Shown: positions 42,640 through 54,500, counted from the stretch's first letter. The stretch is 64,000 bases of DNA from Ariolimax columbianus (GCA_036924085.1 JAVGWX010000013.1:57043652-57107651); one strand, 5' to 3'. The notes: generated by a model not told the origin, from the letters alone. A program made the numbers and translations.

Positions 42640-43765
42640 GCTCTAAGTGCAGGAGGAGACTAGGTCTAGCTGTTTCTCTAAGCTCTCAGTGAAGGAGGAG
42701 ACTAGGTCTAGCTGTTTCTCTAAGCTCTCCGTGCAGAAGCAGACAAGATCCAACTGTTTCTCTAAGCTCTCCGTGCAGCAGAAGATTAGGTTCAACTGTT
42801 TCTCTAAGCTCTCAGAGCAGGCGAAGATTAGGTCCAGCTGTTTCTCTAAGCTCTCAGAGCAGGCGAAGATTAGGTCCAGCTGTTTCTCTAAGCTCTCAGA
42901 GCAGGCGAAGATTAGGTCCAGCTGTTTCTCTAAGTGCAAGAGAAGAGTAGGTCCAGCTGTTTCTCTCAGTGTAGGAGAAGAGTAGGTCCAGGTCTCTCAG
43001 TGCAGGAGAAGACTAGGTCCAGCTCTCTCAGTGCAGGAGAAGATTAGGTCCAGCTGTTTCTCTAAGTGCAGGAGAAGAGTAGGTCCAGCTGTTTCTCTAA
43101 GTGCAGGAGAAGATTAGGTCCAGCTCTTTCTCTAAGCTCTCAGAGCAGGCGAAGATTAGGTCCAGCTGTTTCTCTAAGTGCAGGAGAAGAGTAGGTCCAG
43201 CTGTTTCTCTAAGTGCAGGAGAAGACTAGGTCTAGCTGTTTCTCTAAGCTTTCAGTGCAGGAGAAGATTAGGTCCAGCTGTTTCTCTAAGCTTTCAGTGC
43301 AGGAGAAGATTAGGTCCAGCTGTTTCTCTAAGCTTTCAGTGCAGGAGAAGATTAGGTCTAGCTGTTTCTCTAAGCTTTCAGTGCAGGAGAAGACTAGGTC
43401 AAGCTGTTTCTCTAAGTGCAGGAGAAGATTAGGTCCAGCTCTTTCTCTAAGCTCTCAGAGCAGGCGAAGATTAGGTCCAGCTGTTTCTCTAAGTGCAGGA
43501 GAAGAGTAGGTCCAGCTGTTTCTCTAAGTGCAGGAGAAGACTAGGTCTAGCTGTTTCTCTAAGCTTTCAGTGCAGGAGAAGATTAGGTCCAGCTGTTTCT
43601 CTAAGCTTTCAGTGCAGGAGAAGATTAGGTCCAGCTGTTTCTCTAAGCTTTCAGTGCAGGAGAAGATTAGGTCTAGCTGTTTCTCTAAGCTTTCAGTGCA
43701 GGAGAAGACTAGGTCAAGCCGTTTCTCTAAGCTTTCAGTGCAGGAGAAGATTAGGTCCAGCTGCG
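42640..43765. repeat. 35/42-bp minisatellite with 315-bp higher-order unit
   Basis: The unit contains GTGCAGGAGAAGATTAGGTC and 'cagctgtttctctaagctttca', with short forms lacking 'ctttca'. The block beginning 43178 recurs at 43493, 315 bp later, with the same order of long and short units. It ends directly before a LINE RT segment. Confidence 0.93.
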
Positions 43766-43784
43766 ACAGCGTCTAATACAGAGC

Positions 43785-44262
43785 AGGAAATTAATATCGA
43801 AAACACCATCACGATAAAGGACAATAAAGACATCACATGACAAAGTAAGATTGGCAAAGCAACTGACCTAAATGATATAATACCAGAAATATTCAAGACC
43901 ATGGGAGCTGCAGGTGGACTGTTATTCCCTAGGGATCTTCCGGCAGTTTGACGTCAGGAGGATGTACGAAAGGACCGTAATATAATTATCTCTTTGTCAA
44001 TTTTCAAAAAGTGTGACAGTGCGAAACGTATAGAGGAATATACCTCCTGAGTGCTTTCTACAGAGCATACTCGTGTATGCTGGAGAGAGCGTAAGACATC
44101 CTACTGAACCACAGATGGGCCTTAGTGCTTCCTACAGAGCCTACTCGTGTATGCTGGAGAGAGCCTAAGACATCCTACTGAGCTACAGATGGGCAAAATC
44201 GAATGAGGCTTCAGGGTAAACGGAAGTAGGCAAGACCTTATCTTCAATTCAGTTCAGGTGTC
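43785..44262 (+). mobile_element. LINE RT fragment (RT motifs 0-2), with a 74-bp tandem duplication
   Basis: The plus strand reads SKIGKATDLNDIIPEIFKTM, IFKKCDSAK, SLLSAFYRAYSCMLERA, then GFRVNGSRQDLIF. This is the start of a LINE RT: 'GKA.G.D.I..E..K', 'IFKKGDK...NYRGI.LLS..YK.YS..LE', 'CGFR.GRST.DLIF'. Within it, 44050-44123 is repeated at 44124-44197. Stops and frameshifts abound. Confidence 0.75.
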
Positions 44263-45645
44263 ATCTCCCCATCGAAAGTCGGCCACCAGGTCTGATCTCC
44301 AGTGACTCTATCATGTCATAATGGTGTTATCTGACAAGCTTTTTCCAGTCCATCTCCTGATGTTATTCTCCCATATTCAACATTGTTCTGCCTCTTGGAC
44401 GACTGCCTTCCATATCTAGTGTGATCTTCCACCCAGGGTGCTATATCTTGATATGTGGCCACAATAACTTATCTTTCTAACCCTGATTGATATGTGGCCA
44501 AAATAACTTATCTTTCTAATCCTGATTGCTATGTGGCCAAAAAAACTTATCTTTTTAACCCTGATTGATATGTTGTCAAAATAACTTATCTTTCTAAACC
44601 TGATTGCTATGTGGCCAAAATAACTTATCTTTTTAACCCTGATTGATATGTGGTCAAAATAACTTATCTTTCTAACCCTCATTGCTATGTGGCCAAAATA
44701 ACTTATCTTTCTAACCCTGATTGCTATGTGGCCAAAATAACTTATCTTTCTAACCCTGATTGCTATGGGGCCAAAATAACTTATCTTTCTAACCCTGATT
44801 GCTATGTGGCCAAAATAACTTATCTTTCTAACCCTGATTGCTATGTGGCCAAAATAACTTATCTTTCTAACCCTGATTGCTATGTGGCCAAAATAAGTTA
44901 TCTTTCTAACTCTGATTGCTATGTGGCAAAAATAATTTATCTTTCTAACCTTGATTGCTATGTGGCCAAAATAACTTATCTTTCTAACCCTGATTGCTAT
45001 GTGGCCAAAATAACTTATCTTTCTAACCCTGATTGCTATGTGGCCAAAATAACTTATCTTTCTAACCCTGATTGCTATGTGGCCAAAATAACCTATCTTT
45101 CTAACCCTGATTGCTATGTGGCCAAAATAACTTATCTTTCTAACCCTGATTGCTATGTGGCCAAAATAACTTATCTTTCTAACCCTGATTGCTATGTGGC
45201 CAAAATAACTTATCTTTCTAACCCTGATTGCTATGTGGCCAAAATAACTTATCTTTCTAAACCTGATTGCTATGTGGCCAAAATAACTGATTTTTCTAAC
45301 CCTGATTGCTATGTGGCCAAAATAACTTATCTTTCTAACCCTGATTGCTATGTGGCCAAAATAACTTATCTTTCTAACCCTGATTGCTATGTGGCCAAAA
45401 TAACTTATCTTTCTAACCCTGATTGCTATGTGGCCAAAATAACTTATCTTTCTAACCCTGATTGCTATGTGGCCAAAATAACTTATCTTTCTAACCCTGA
45501 TTGCTATGTGGCCAAAATAACTTATCTTTCTAACTCTGACTTCAGTGAATTTCTCCTTTCACTCCCAACTTTTTCAATACCTCCACATTTATTTTCTTCT
45601 CGTTCCAAGAAATTCGATCCAATCTTCTATAAACCCACCCATTTG
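44263..45645 (-). mobile_element. LINE C-terminus interrupted by a 39-bp array
   Basis: From 45640 the minus strand reads YRRLDRISWNEKKINVEVLK, KLGVKGE, then the array, whose unit encodes IRVRKISYFGHIA. It then passes to HISRYSTLGG, ENNIRRWTGKSLSDN and DLVADFRWGDDT. Conventional LINEs read '..RI.W.DK.TN..VL..LG', 'R...YFGH..R', 'I..WTG.S..E', 'W....V..LRWGDDT' in this order. The array is thus an in-place expansion of the 'YFGHI' segment. Confidence 0.85.
44447..45535. repeat. 39-bp minisatellite inside a LINE (about 28 units)
   Basis: The plus-strand unit is TTGCTATGTGGCCAAAATAA plus 'cttatctttctaaccctga'. At 39 bp it keeps a 13-residue repeat open on both strands (plus: CYVAKITYLSNPD). Units in the right two-thirds are almost identical, while the left end is more varied. 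Confidence 0.96.
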
Positions 45646-45849
45646 ATGACTTTGGTACTCTTGTCCAACGTTTCCCTGGTTCCCTGGAGCAGACTCTAGG
45701 TTTGCCGGAAAAGGAAGAATAACCCAGCACCTTTGATCTGTGCCACGCAGCGTGTTTTAAAGCCATACAGAAAATACCGTGGGACAGCAAACTAAAACCC
45801 GAGGAGTTCAAGAGCACTAGGAGCGTAAAACAGAGCAACCATATTTCTT

Positions 45850-46215
45850 CATACTGTTCAAATATGATATCATCAGAGCTTGTAAGGAGAATGGTACTCA
45901 GTGGGTACTGGAAGATGAGAACAGTCTATAAATAGGAGCTGCCGTTTGATGATGATGCGGCTCTGGCTGATAGTTCAGAGGCACGTCTCCAGACCCACCT
46001 TCAAATCTGGGAAGATGAGCGGGAGAAGAAAGGATTGACCATTAGCAGATTTTAAAAACAATCATGGCAGTCTCGTGAGAAAAGGCATGACTTTTCTCTG
46101 GGTAAACAGTCTATAGAACATGTCAATCAGATCAAATAGCTTGGAGTTGTAATAAACCAGAAGTGATGTGTTAAAGAAGATATTACGAGTAAGGCAGTAG
46201 CTAGTTAGAGTTTTC
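45850..46215 (+). mobile_element. LINE RT fragment around catalytic motif C
   Basis: The plus strand reads LPFDDDAALADSSEARLQTH, LQIWEDEREKKGLTIS, SLGKQSIEHVNQIK, a stop, LGVVINQ. This is RT motif C to E ('LFADDAALAD', 'L..W......GL.IS..KT', 'F.YLG..I'). The catalytic FADD appears as FDDD, a one-base change at the Ala codon. It abuts an opposite-strand LINE. Confidence 0.7.
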
Positions 46216-46224
46216 ATTCATTAA

Positions 46225-47095
46225 ATGGAGGACTCCTTAGCAAAAGTGAAATAGCCGGTAAGCTTCACTGAGAGGTCGTCTGTCCTGCGCCAGGTGTTTT
46301 GCGTCGGTCAATGCAAGCTCGCGTACAATCACTCTAATGTCATCTAACCATCTGCCACGCGGCCGTCCACTTGCCCTGTAGCCATATTTACCAGCGTTGT
46401 AAGCCATCAGTGGAAGTTGATGAGGGTGCATTCTCTTGAGATGACCGAACCAAATTATTTTGTGCCTGGAAATGTATTCGTCAGAAAACGCAGTGTCGAC
46501 CATACTCCGAATGTCGCTGTCTCCCATTCTGTCTTTCATGGTAACACCGATGACCTTCTTCAAACACGTCATTTCACACATCGAAACTCTGCTCTCACAC
46601 TCCCCGTACAAAGGCCATATTTGGCACTGGTGGAACAGAGGCGGCATTATTATACTGTTTATGAGTTGTTGCTTTGTTGCCAAACTAATGCTCGTATGCC
46701 TGAGTAGTGATGACAGCTGATAATCCCCGGGAGATGGTTTTTGACACTTATTTTGAGTTCCCTGCCGAGCCTACTTTCTACCAACAAAATGATTCCCAAA
46801 TACTTGAACTCGTGGGCCTGTTGAAGAGCAATATCATTGAGTGGTCCAGGTGGTCTACTATTCCTCATAGTTTATGTCTGGACCAGGTGGTCTACTATTC
46901 CTCATAGTTTATGTCTGGACCAGGTGGTTTACTATTCGTCATAGTTTATGTCATGACCAGGTGGTCTACTATTCCTCATAGTTTATGTCTGGACCAGGTG
47001 GTCTACTATTCGTCATAGTTTATGTCTGGCCCAGGTGGTCTACTATTCCTCATAGTTTCTGTCAACGCCTCGTTATTTAGCATGTTATATTTGGC
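46225..47095 (-). mobile_element. LINE RT thumb to C-terminus, with a 37-bp array upstream
   Basis: In minus sense the order is a 37-bp array, then PLNDIALQQAHEFKYLGI, then TKQQLINSIIMPPLFHQCQI, MCEMTCLKKVIGVTMKDRMG, IIWFGHLKRMHPHQLPL and YRASGRPRGRWLDDIR. These are LINE thumb and C-terminal motifs, open over 148 codons (46683-46237). It is related to the plus-strand fragment at 61205 by its 'LP...YN......GRPR.RW.D' C-terminus. Confidence 0.8.
46842..47062. repeat. 37-bp minisatellite inside a LINE (about 6 units)
   Basis: The unit contains CCAGGTGGTCTACTATTCCT and 'catagtttatgtctgga'. The same segment occurs singly at about 35-75 in the window, so the unexpanded ancestral state is visible. 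Confidence 0.9.
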
Positions 47096-47275
47096 ACATG
47101 TTGTCTCTAGAGCGTTCAAATGATTTTACAGTTTATTTTTGCTTGGTAACTTACTCTGAGCACTATTCTTTATGTATCTCTATCTATTTCTTGGATCCTG
47201 ATATCAGGGTCTATGTGATTTGGGTTGCATGGTAGAAAAACTGAATTCTCCCCCCGACCCCCTCCCACTCGTGTT

Positions 47276-47605
47276 TGTTGTTGATGTCGAAAGCCCACAA
47301 TGAGTCGGTTTACTCTTTGGTGCGCCCTGAAAAGGACGTTAAGTGATGGTTTGCAGCGGCTTTCCTCACATTCCGATAGTGCTGATGAAGGTGAACCGGG
47401 GTCCTCCAGGCGGTTGTGCTATGCTTAGGTTCTTTGCATGACGCTCACTACTATGGGGATCTGGTCGATCCCTCATTTTGTTAGCCAGGCTGCCATGAAA
47501 ACAGCCCGTTTCCAAGGAGGGCTACGAGGAAGCCGATGTGAGGGTTTTGGCCAGTATATTTTGCCTTACAAGACGTTAGTCTTCCACCCCCCCCCCCCCC
47601 CCCAG
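47276..47605 (+). mobile_element. Family H interspersed repeat, copy 4, without array
   Basis: Starts with 'gttgttgatgtcgaaagcccacaatgag', keeps 'ggttgtgctatgcttagg' and 'ttgttagccaggctg', and ends 'ttgccttacaagacgttagtcttcca' followed by a C-run. The position occupied by repeats in copies 1 and 3 is empty. Confidence 0.78.
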
Positions 47606-47689
47606 GAGCTAATAGGGCTGAAATGTGATGGAAAGTATTCCTTCCACCGATCTCTTCTACTGAGTTCATTAGTGATATATGTATAGACC

Positions 47690-48000
47690 GCTCTACCAAT
47701 GTTCCAACCTTGACGTGTGAATGCGAATCATGGATAATGACACAAATCCAGAAAAGACAGCTCCAAGCGTAAGAAATAAGATATCTAAAAATGGTGGTCC
47801 AAGTAACCATAAGAGATGAGGTCTCTTGACCAGATCGTGAAGTGCAACACTTACTGAGTCGAATGAAGCATTCTCAATGTTTGTGGTTTGGCCTTGTCTG
47901 CTGAATGCATGAAGATCGGTTTCTGCAGCAGTCAAGGAAGCAACATTCCAAGGGTTCAGACTCCAAGGACAACCCGGTGTCCCCTGGGATAACAGCATAA
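47690..48000 (+). mobile_element. LINE thumb/post-RT fragment
   Basis: In shifting frames the plus strand reads CECESWIMTQIQKRQLQA, EIRYLKMVVQVTIRDEVS, then LLSRMKHSQCLWFG. This follows 'L.YGCESW........L.A.EM..LR...GVT..D..', then '..R..HSQL.WFGHV'. Multiple stops. Confidence 0.65.
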
Positions 48001-48365
48001 CACATTCTATTAGACACGGTGAATGATTTGAAAGATTGTCTCTATCTTGGGCATGAAATAACAGATGAAGGCAAATGGGAAGCTGAAATCAAGAGGAGAT
48101 TAGACATGATCATGGACACGTCCAGTACAATGACGAAGTTATTCATTTCTTGAGAGCTAGACTACGAGTCAAAAATAAGAACAGTCAAGTGGTGTGTGCA
48201 ATGTATACTCAACACTACTGTATGTGGCGGGAACTTGGAGAACGAACAAGCATTTAGAAGATAGAATAAAGTCGCTGGAGATGTGGATGTGCAGGTGAAT
48301 GGCTCACATTTCATGGAAACAAAAGCTAACAAATGTAAAGGTGCTATAGAAAGTAGGGTTGGCAA
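48001..48365 (+). mobile_element. LINE RT thumb fragment, second element
   Basis: The plus frame reads LLDTVNDLKDCLYLGHEITD, EGKWEAEIKRRLDM and STMTKLF, then in another frame LEDRIKSLEMWMC. This corresponds to 'V..F.YLG..IT.DG..E.EI..RI..A', then 'L..RI...EMW..RRM'. It starts again upstream of the region covered by the preceding fragment, so it is a separate insertion. Confidence 0.65.
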
Positions 48366-48661
48366 AGTGGTTGGCAGACATTAGTTAGTTAGTTGCCCAT
48401 CGCAAAGATGGCGATAGGACCAGGCATGTTTATTGCGATGTGACCGCATATGACTACAGTCTGGTCTGAGTGTGACACACTTTACAGCACGTAAGGCACA
48501 CGTGAATAGCGTTAGAAATTGGGTCATCTTGCATTATGTCCTTTCGTGCATCTCGCTTTTCTTAAGCCGCAATAATGGTTCTCTGCTCAGCGATGAAGGA
48601 CCACGAGTGATGGCAGTGCGACAGGCTGAACGGTTCGGAGCAAGCAGCTGTCATGCAGCGA
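48366..48661. other. Unassigned unique sequence
   Basis: About 300 bp with no motif recognised. Confidence 0.4.
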
Positions 48662-49245
48662 CTTCAATGAAGAAACTGTTCAAATAAACTTTTGTCCCCC
48701 GGCGATCTCTGTCCTGAGCTCACCATACAGCAGTTGCTTAGGAAGACCTTCATCTGACATACGAGAAACATGTTCAGTCCATCTGATCTGGGTTCTCTGC
48801 AGCAGCGTTTGGATGTCAGAGAGTCTTGTCTGCAGCAGCGAATGGATGTCAGAGAGTCTTGTCTGCAGCAGCGTATGGATGCCAGAGAGTCTTGTCTGCA
48901 GCAGCGTATGGATGCCAGAGAGTCTTGTCTGCAGCAGCGTATGGATGCCAGAGAGTCTTGTCTGCAGCAGCGTATGGATGTCAGAGAGTCTTGTCTGCAG
49001 CAGCGTATGGATGTCAGAGAGTCTTGTCTGCAGCAGCGTATGGATGCCAGAGAGTCTTGTCCTGCTGAGGATCCCAGAGTTTGTCTCTGTCCTGCCAACC
49101 GACACTGAGCCGCCTTCGTTGAGGGTTTACAATGAAATGATACCGTTTACTGATATGCTTGCTTTAGATTATCCCTGTTTCGCATGCGTACAGAAGGATG
49201 GTTAACACATCAGCACGATATACATTTATCTTGTTGGCGACACCG
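48662..49245 (-). mobile_element. LINE C-terminus with a 33-bp array
   Basis: In minus sense: KINVYRADVLTILLYACET, a degraded stretch, then SRTRLSGIHTLLQ repeated, then RTQIRWTEHVSRMSDEGLPK and QLLYGELRTE. Conventional LINEs read 'K..VYRA.VL.TLLYA.ETW', 'L.RAGLPSIHT.L...QLRW.GHV.RM.D.RLPK.L.YGEL'. The array is an expansion of the 'LSDIHTLLQ' segment. Confidence 0.85.
48797..49061. repeat. 33-bp minisatellite inside a LINE (8 units)
   Basis: The unit is CTGCAGCAGCGTATGGATGT plus 'cagagagtcttgt', with gtc/gcc as the main variable site. Its 33-bp length preserves the LINE frame as an 11-residue repeat. Confidence 0.95.
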
Positions 49246-49663
49246 ATTCCCTGCCGGTCTCGTCTTCCAAAAGCAGCAAGTCGCCATGGATATTCTGTTG
49301 TCGACCTCGAATTGCTGAAAGACACAAAGAGCCGACGAATCTGATACTTTGGCAGCACTAAAAGACATGCCACACTTGTAGCACGTGCAAGGCAGAACTT
49401 CAAGTGGGAGGAGAGCGTGAGACAATGGACCACCAACAGGTTTGTGGAGGGGAGGACGATTTACCACTAGAGTGAGAGATAGAGAATGTTGGAGAGTCAT
49501 TTGCAGTCATCCTTCATTGGCGAAACGGCTCTTGAATTGAACCGTATGGCTCGAGAGATCGTTGACTAGAGTCCAGACTAAAAAGAAGATGGCGGGTAGG
49601 GAGGTCTAACGGTCTTTCTGGCAACCATCTACACTTCAGAATGACAGAAGTAAGCGACTAAGT
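49246..49663. other. Unassigned; possible LINE remnant
   Basis: Plus-strand strings such as LELLKDTKSRRI followed by YFGSTKRHATLVARARQ recall a 'R.....YFGH..R' LINE C-terminus, but stops are frequent and I would not insist on it. Confidence 0.25.
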
Positions 49664-50332
49664 AAGTGTCTATGTATGTGTGTACGTGTGTGTATGTGTG
49701 TGTGTATGTGTCTGTGTGTATGTGTCTGTGTGTATGTATGTGTGTGTGTATGTGTGTGTTTGTGTGTATGTGTGTGTATGTGTGTGTATGTATGTGTGTG
49801 TGTATATGTGTGTATGTGTATATATGTGTATGTGTGTGTATGTGTGTACAGGTATGTGTTTTTGTGTAAGTATATGTGTGTATGTGTGTATGTATGTGCG
49901 TGCATGTGTGTGTATGTGTATGTATGTGTGTGTATGTGTGTATGTGTGTGTATGTATGTGTGTGTATGTGTGTGTGTATATATATGTGTATGTGTGTATA
50001 TATATGTGTGTATGAATGTTGATGTGTTTGAGTGTGCATGTGTGAATGTGTGTGTATGTGTGAATGTATGTGTATGTGTGTGTATGTATTACTGTGTGTA
50101 TGTATATGTATGTAGTTATGGATGTATGTGTGTATTTGTTTGTGTATGTGTGTGTATGAATCCATGTGTGTATTCATGCACGTGTGGGTATGTGGGTGTA
50201 TGTGTATATGTGTGCGAATGTATGTGTATGTAAATGTGTATGCATGTGTGTTTGTATATGTGTATATGTGTGTGTGTTTGTGTCTGTTTGTATGTGTTTG
50301 CGAGTGTGTGTGTGTGTTTGTGTGTGAGAGAA
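49664..50332. repeat. (GTGTAT)-rich microsatellite
   Basis: About 670 bp of GT and GTAT repeats with irregular interruptions. C/V/Y- and H/T-rich frames are artefacts. Confidence 0.95.
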
Positions 50333-51002
50333 GGAAAATGGCGTAGGAATAATTTGTAAGATATTCTAAGTCACAACAGTGAGGACAGCAATGATCTCAC
50401 CTCTGACTCAAGAATCCGTTTTAGCGTGGAAGCGTCATTCAGAAGAGAAGAATGAATCATTGAGATGTGTGTGACTCACGTAAATGTTTGAGTCAGATCG
50501 GAAAGTAGATGAGGTTAGCCTGACATATATTGAGGTCATGAATGTGTTGAGGTCATGAATGTGTTGAAGGAAAGGATTAACTATAGGATGAGAGAGCTAG
50601 GTCGTTCACGAAGGTGGAATCCATGTAAACTACGTTTGTCCTCGGGTCTCAATGAATGGTAGTTGTTGGAGGACACAATGTCGTTGATAGATCCAGAGTA
50701 CTGTTGTAGCCTGGCCTGGAGTTGAAGGCTCTTGGTGCTGTCACTTTTTCAATGCAGCCAGAATGGGTCCACCTCTAAAGCAATCAGCCTCCCTTAAGGC
50801 GCGTGCAGCTTGGAATCGATGATGAGTAGAAGGAAAGATAAAGAGGAGTTCAATAGGAGGCCGTGAGGATGGAGTGTTAGTCTTCATTGTATTAAGCCAC
50901 AGCTTTCTGAGATCGGGTAAGCAGTTGATTTTCTCACTGCCTTTTTCCTTCCCCAACTGTCAATTAGGTACCAATTTACAACAGGGACAACTGGAGCTAA
51001 CG
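50333..51002. other. Unassigned unique sequence
   Basis: No repeat or coding signature is visible apart from a doubled 'gaggtcatgaatgtgtt' near 50530-50570. Confidence 0.4.
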
Positions 51003-51288
51003 GTAGCGGGAGTATTTTTTTTTTTTTCGTTTTTTTTTTTCGTTCGCCTTTATTCTCTAATCCCCAAGGCGGTGTGCGTTGCACTGCGTTTTTATTTTGC
51101 GCCTGTCGGCCCAGTGCATCCGACTTCAGCATGCACTTTATGTAAGGGTCTGCTTCCTCCTGCATTTTCTAAGGGTTTGCTTCCCCGGGGTAAAGGCCGG
51201 TGCTGTGATGGGGATCGAACCCAGCACCTTCTGTTTGTGAGCCGTGTCACTAAACCACTTTGTAACGCCGTCCCCGTAGCGGGAGTAT
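51003..51288 (-). mobile_element. tRNA-derived SINE, family B, copy 2, with 13-bp target duplication
   Basis: GTAGCGGGAGTAT flanks the element at 51003-51015 and 51276-51288. In minus sense the body starts GGGGACGGCG, has the B box as 'gggttcgatcccc', and ends in a poly(A) tail (poly-T at 51016-51040). It matches the copy at 16251-16501 in full, which defines the family at about 250-260 bp. Confidence 0.93.
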
Positions 51289-51539
51289 AACCCCGTACAT
51301 TTGAAATGAAAATCGAGTAATCTACTTTTGCACTGATCCGTCTGTCAAGATTGAGTAGGCAATATAAGGTGGAATTGAAAACAGAATAGAAGATTTAATA
51401 GAATAGAAAATGTATTATAATAGAAGTAGAGTACATGATGGATAGAAGAAATGGACGGAAATCGAGAATAGGATAGAAGATGGCATTGTTGGTAGAAGAT
51501 GGCACAATTGATAGAAGAAAATATGATACATACGACGCA

Positions 51540-54500
51540 TGCTCACACACACACACGGACGCATGATCACATACACTCCCCAACGGACGCATGATCATAT
51601 ACACACCCGAACGGACGAATGGTCACACACCCACACGGACGCATGGTCACACACACACACACGGACGCATGGTCACATACACACACGGACGCATGGTCAC
51701 ACACACACACGGACGCATGATCACATACACACCCCAACGGACGAATGGTCACACACCCACACGGACGCATGGTCACACACACACACGGACGCATGGTCAC
51801 ATACACACACGGACGCATGGTCACACACACACACGGACGCATGATCACATACACACCCCAACGGACGAATGGTCATACACACACACGGACGCATGATCAC
51901 ATACACACCCCAACGGACGCATGATCACATACACACCCCACGGACGAATGGTCATACACACACACGGACGCATGGTCACACACACACACGGACGCATGAT
52001 CACATACACACCCCAACGGACGCATGATCACATACACACCCCAACGGACGAATGGTCATACACACACACGGACGCATGGTCACACACACACACGGATGCA
52101 TGATCACATACACGCCCCAACGGACAAATGGTTACACGCCCACGGACGCATGGTCACACACACACACGGACGCATGATTACATACACACCCCAACGGACG
52201 AATGGTCATACACACACACGGACGCATGATCACATACACACACCACGGACGAATGGTCATAATCACACACGGACGCATGATCACATACACACCCCAACGG
52301 ACGATTGGTCACACGCCCACGGACGAATGGTCACACGCCCACGGACGCGTGGTCACACACACACACGGACGCATGGTCACATACACACACGGACGCATGG
52401 TCACACACACACACGGGCGCATGATCACATACACACCCCAACGGACGAATGGTCACACACCCACACGGACGTATGGTCACACACACACACGGACGCATGA
52501 TCACATACACACCCCAACGGACGCATGATCACATACACACCCCAACGGACGAATGGTCATACACACACACGGACGCATGGTCAGACACACACACGGATGC
52601 ATGATCACATACACGCCCCAACGGACAAATGGTCACACGCCCACGGACGCATGGTCACACACACACACGGACGCATGATTACATACACACCCCAACGGAC
52701 GAATGGTCATACACACACACGGACGCATGGTCACACACACACACGGACGCATGATCACATACACACCCCAACGGACGCATGATCACATACACACCCCAAC
52801 GGACGAATGGTCATACACACACACGGACGCATGGTCACACACACACACGGATGCATGATCACATACACGCCCCAACGGACAAATGGTCACACGCCCACGG
52901 ACGCATGGTCACACACACACACGGACGCATGATTACATACACACCCCAACGGACGAATGGTCATACACACACACGGACGCATGATCACATACACACACCA
53001 CGGACGAATGGTCATAATCACACACGGACGCATGATCACATACACACCCCAACGGACGAATGGTCACACGCCCACGGACGAATGGTCACACGCCCACGGA
53101 CGCGTGGTCACACACACACACGGACGCATGGTCACATACACACACGGACGCATGGTCACACACACACACGGGCGAATGATGCCATACACACCCCAACGGA
53201 CGAATGGTCACACACCCACACGGACGTATGGTCACACACACACACGGACGCATGATCACATACACACCCCAACGGACGCATGATCACATACACACCCCAA
53301 CGGACGAATGGTCATACACACACACTGACGCATGGTCACACACACACACGGATGCATGATCACATACACGCCCCAACGGACAAATGGTCACACGCCCACG
53401 GACGCATGGTCACACACACACACGGACGCATGATTACATACACACCCCAACGGACGAATGGTCATACACACACACGGACGCATGATCACATACACACACC
53501 ACGGACGAATGGTCATAATCACACACGGACGCATGATCACATACACACCCCAACGGACGAATGGTCACACGCCCACGGACGAATGGTCACACGCCCACGG
53601 ACGCGTGGTCACACACACACACGGACGCATGGTCACATACACACACGGACGCATGGTCACACACACACACGGGCGCATGATCACATACACACCCCAACGG
53701 ACGAATGGTCACACACCCACACGGACGCATGGTCACACACACACACGGACGCATGGTCACATACACACACGGACGCATGGTCACACACACACGGACGCAT
53801 GATCACATACAAACCCCAACGGACGAATGGTCACACGCCCACGGATGCATGGTCACACACACACACGGACGCATGATCACATACACACCCCAACGGACGA
53901 ATGGTCATACACACACACGGACGCATGATCACATACACACCCCAACGGACGCATGATCACATACACACCCCACGGACGAATGGTCATACACACACACGGA
54001 CGCATGGTCACACACACACACGGACGCATGATCACATACACACCCCAACGGACGAATGGTCACACGCCCACGGACGAATGGTCACACGCCCACGGACGCG
54101 TGGTCATACACACACACGGACGTATGGTCACACACACACACGGACGCATGATCACATACACACCCCAACGGACGCATGATCACATACACACCCAAACGGA
54201 CGAATGGTCATACACACACACGGACGCATGGTCACACACACACTCGGATGCATGATCACATACACGCCCCAACGGACAAATGGTCACACGCCCACGGACG
54301 CATGGTCACACACACACACGGACGCATGATTACATACATACCCCAACGGACGAATGGTCATACACACACACGGACGCATGATCACATACACACCCCACAG
54401 ACGAATGGTCATAATCACACACGGACGCATGATCACATACACACCCCAACGGACGAATGGTCACACTCCCACGGACGAATGGTCACACGCCCACGGACGC

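Noticed and set aside
44650..45699. 349-codon plus frame with a 13-residue repeat (CYVAKITYLSNPD)
   Set aside because: It is the antisense of the expanded LINE 'YFGHI' segment. The sense strand of the host LINE is minus.
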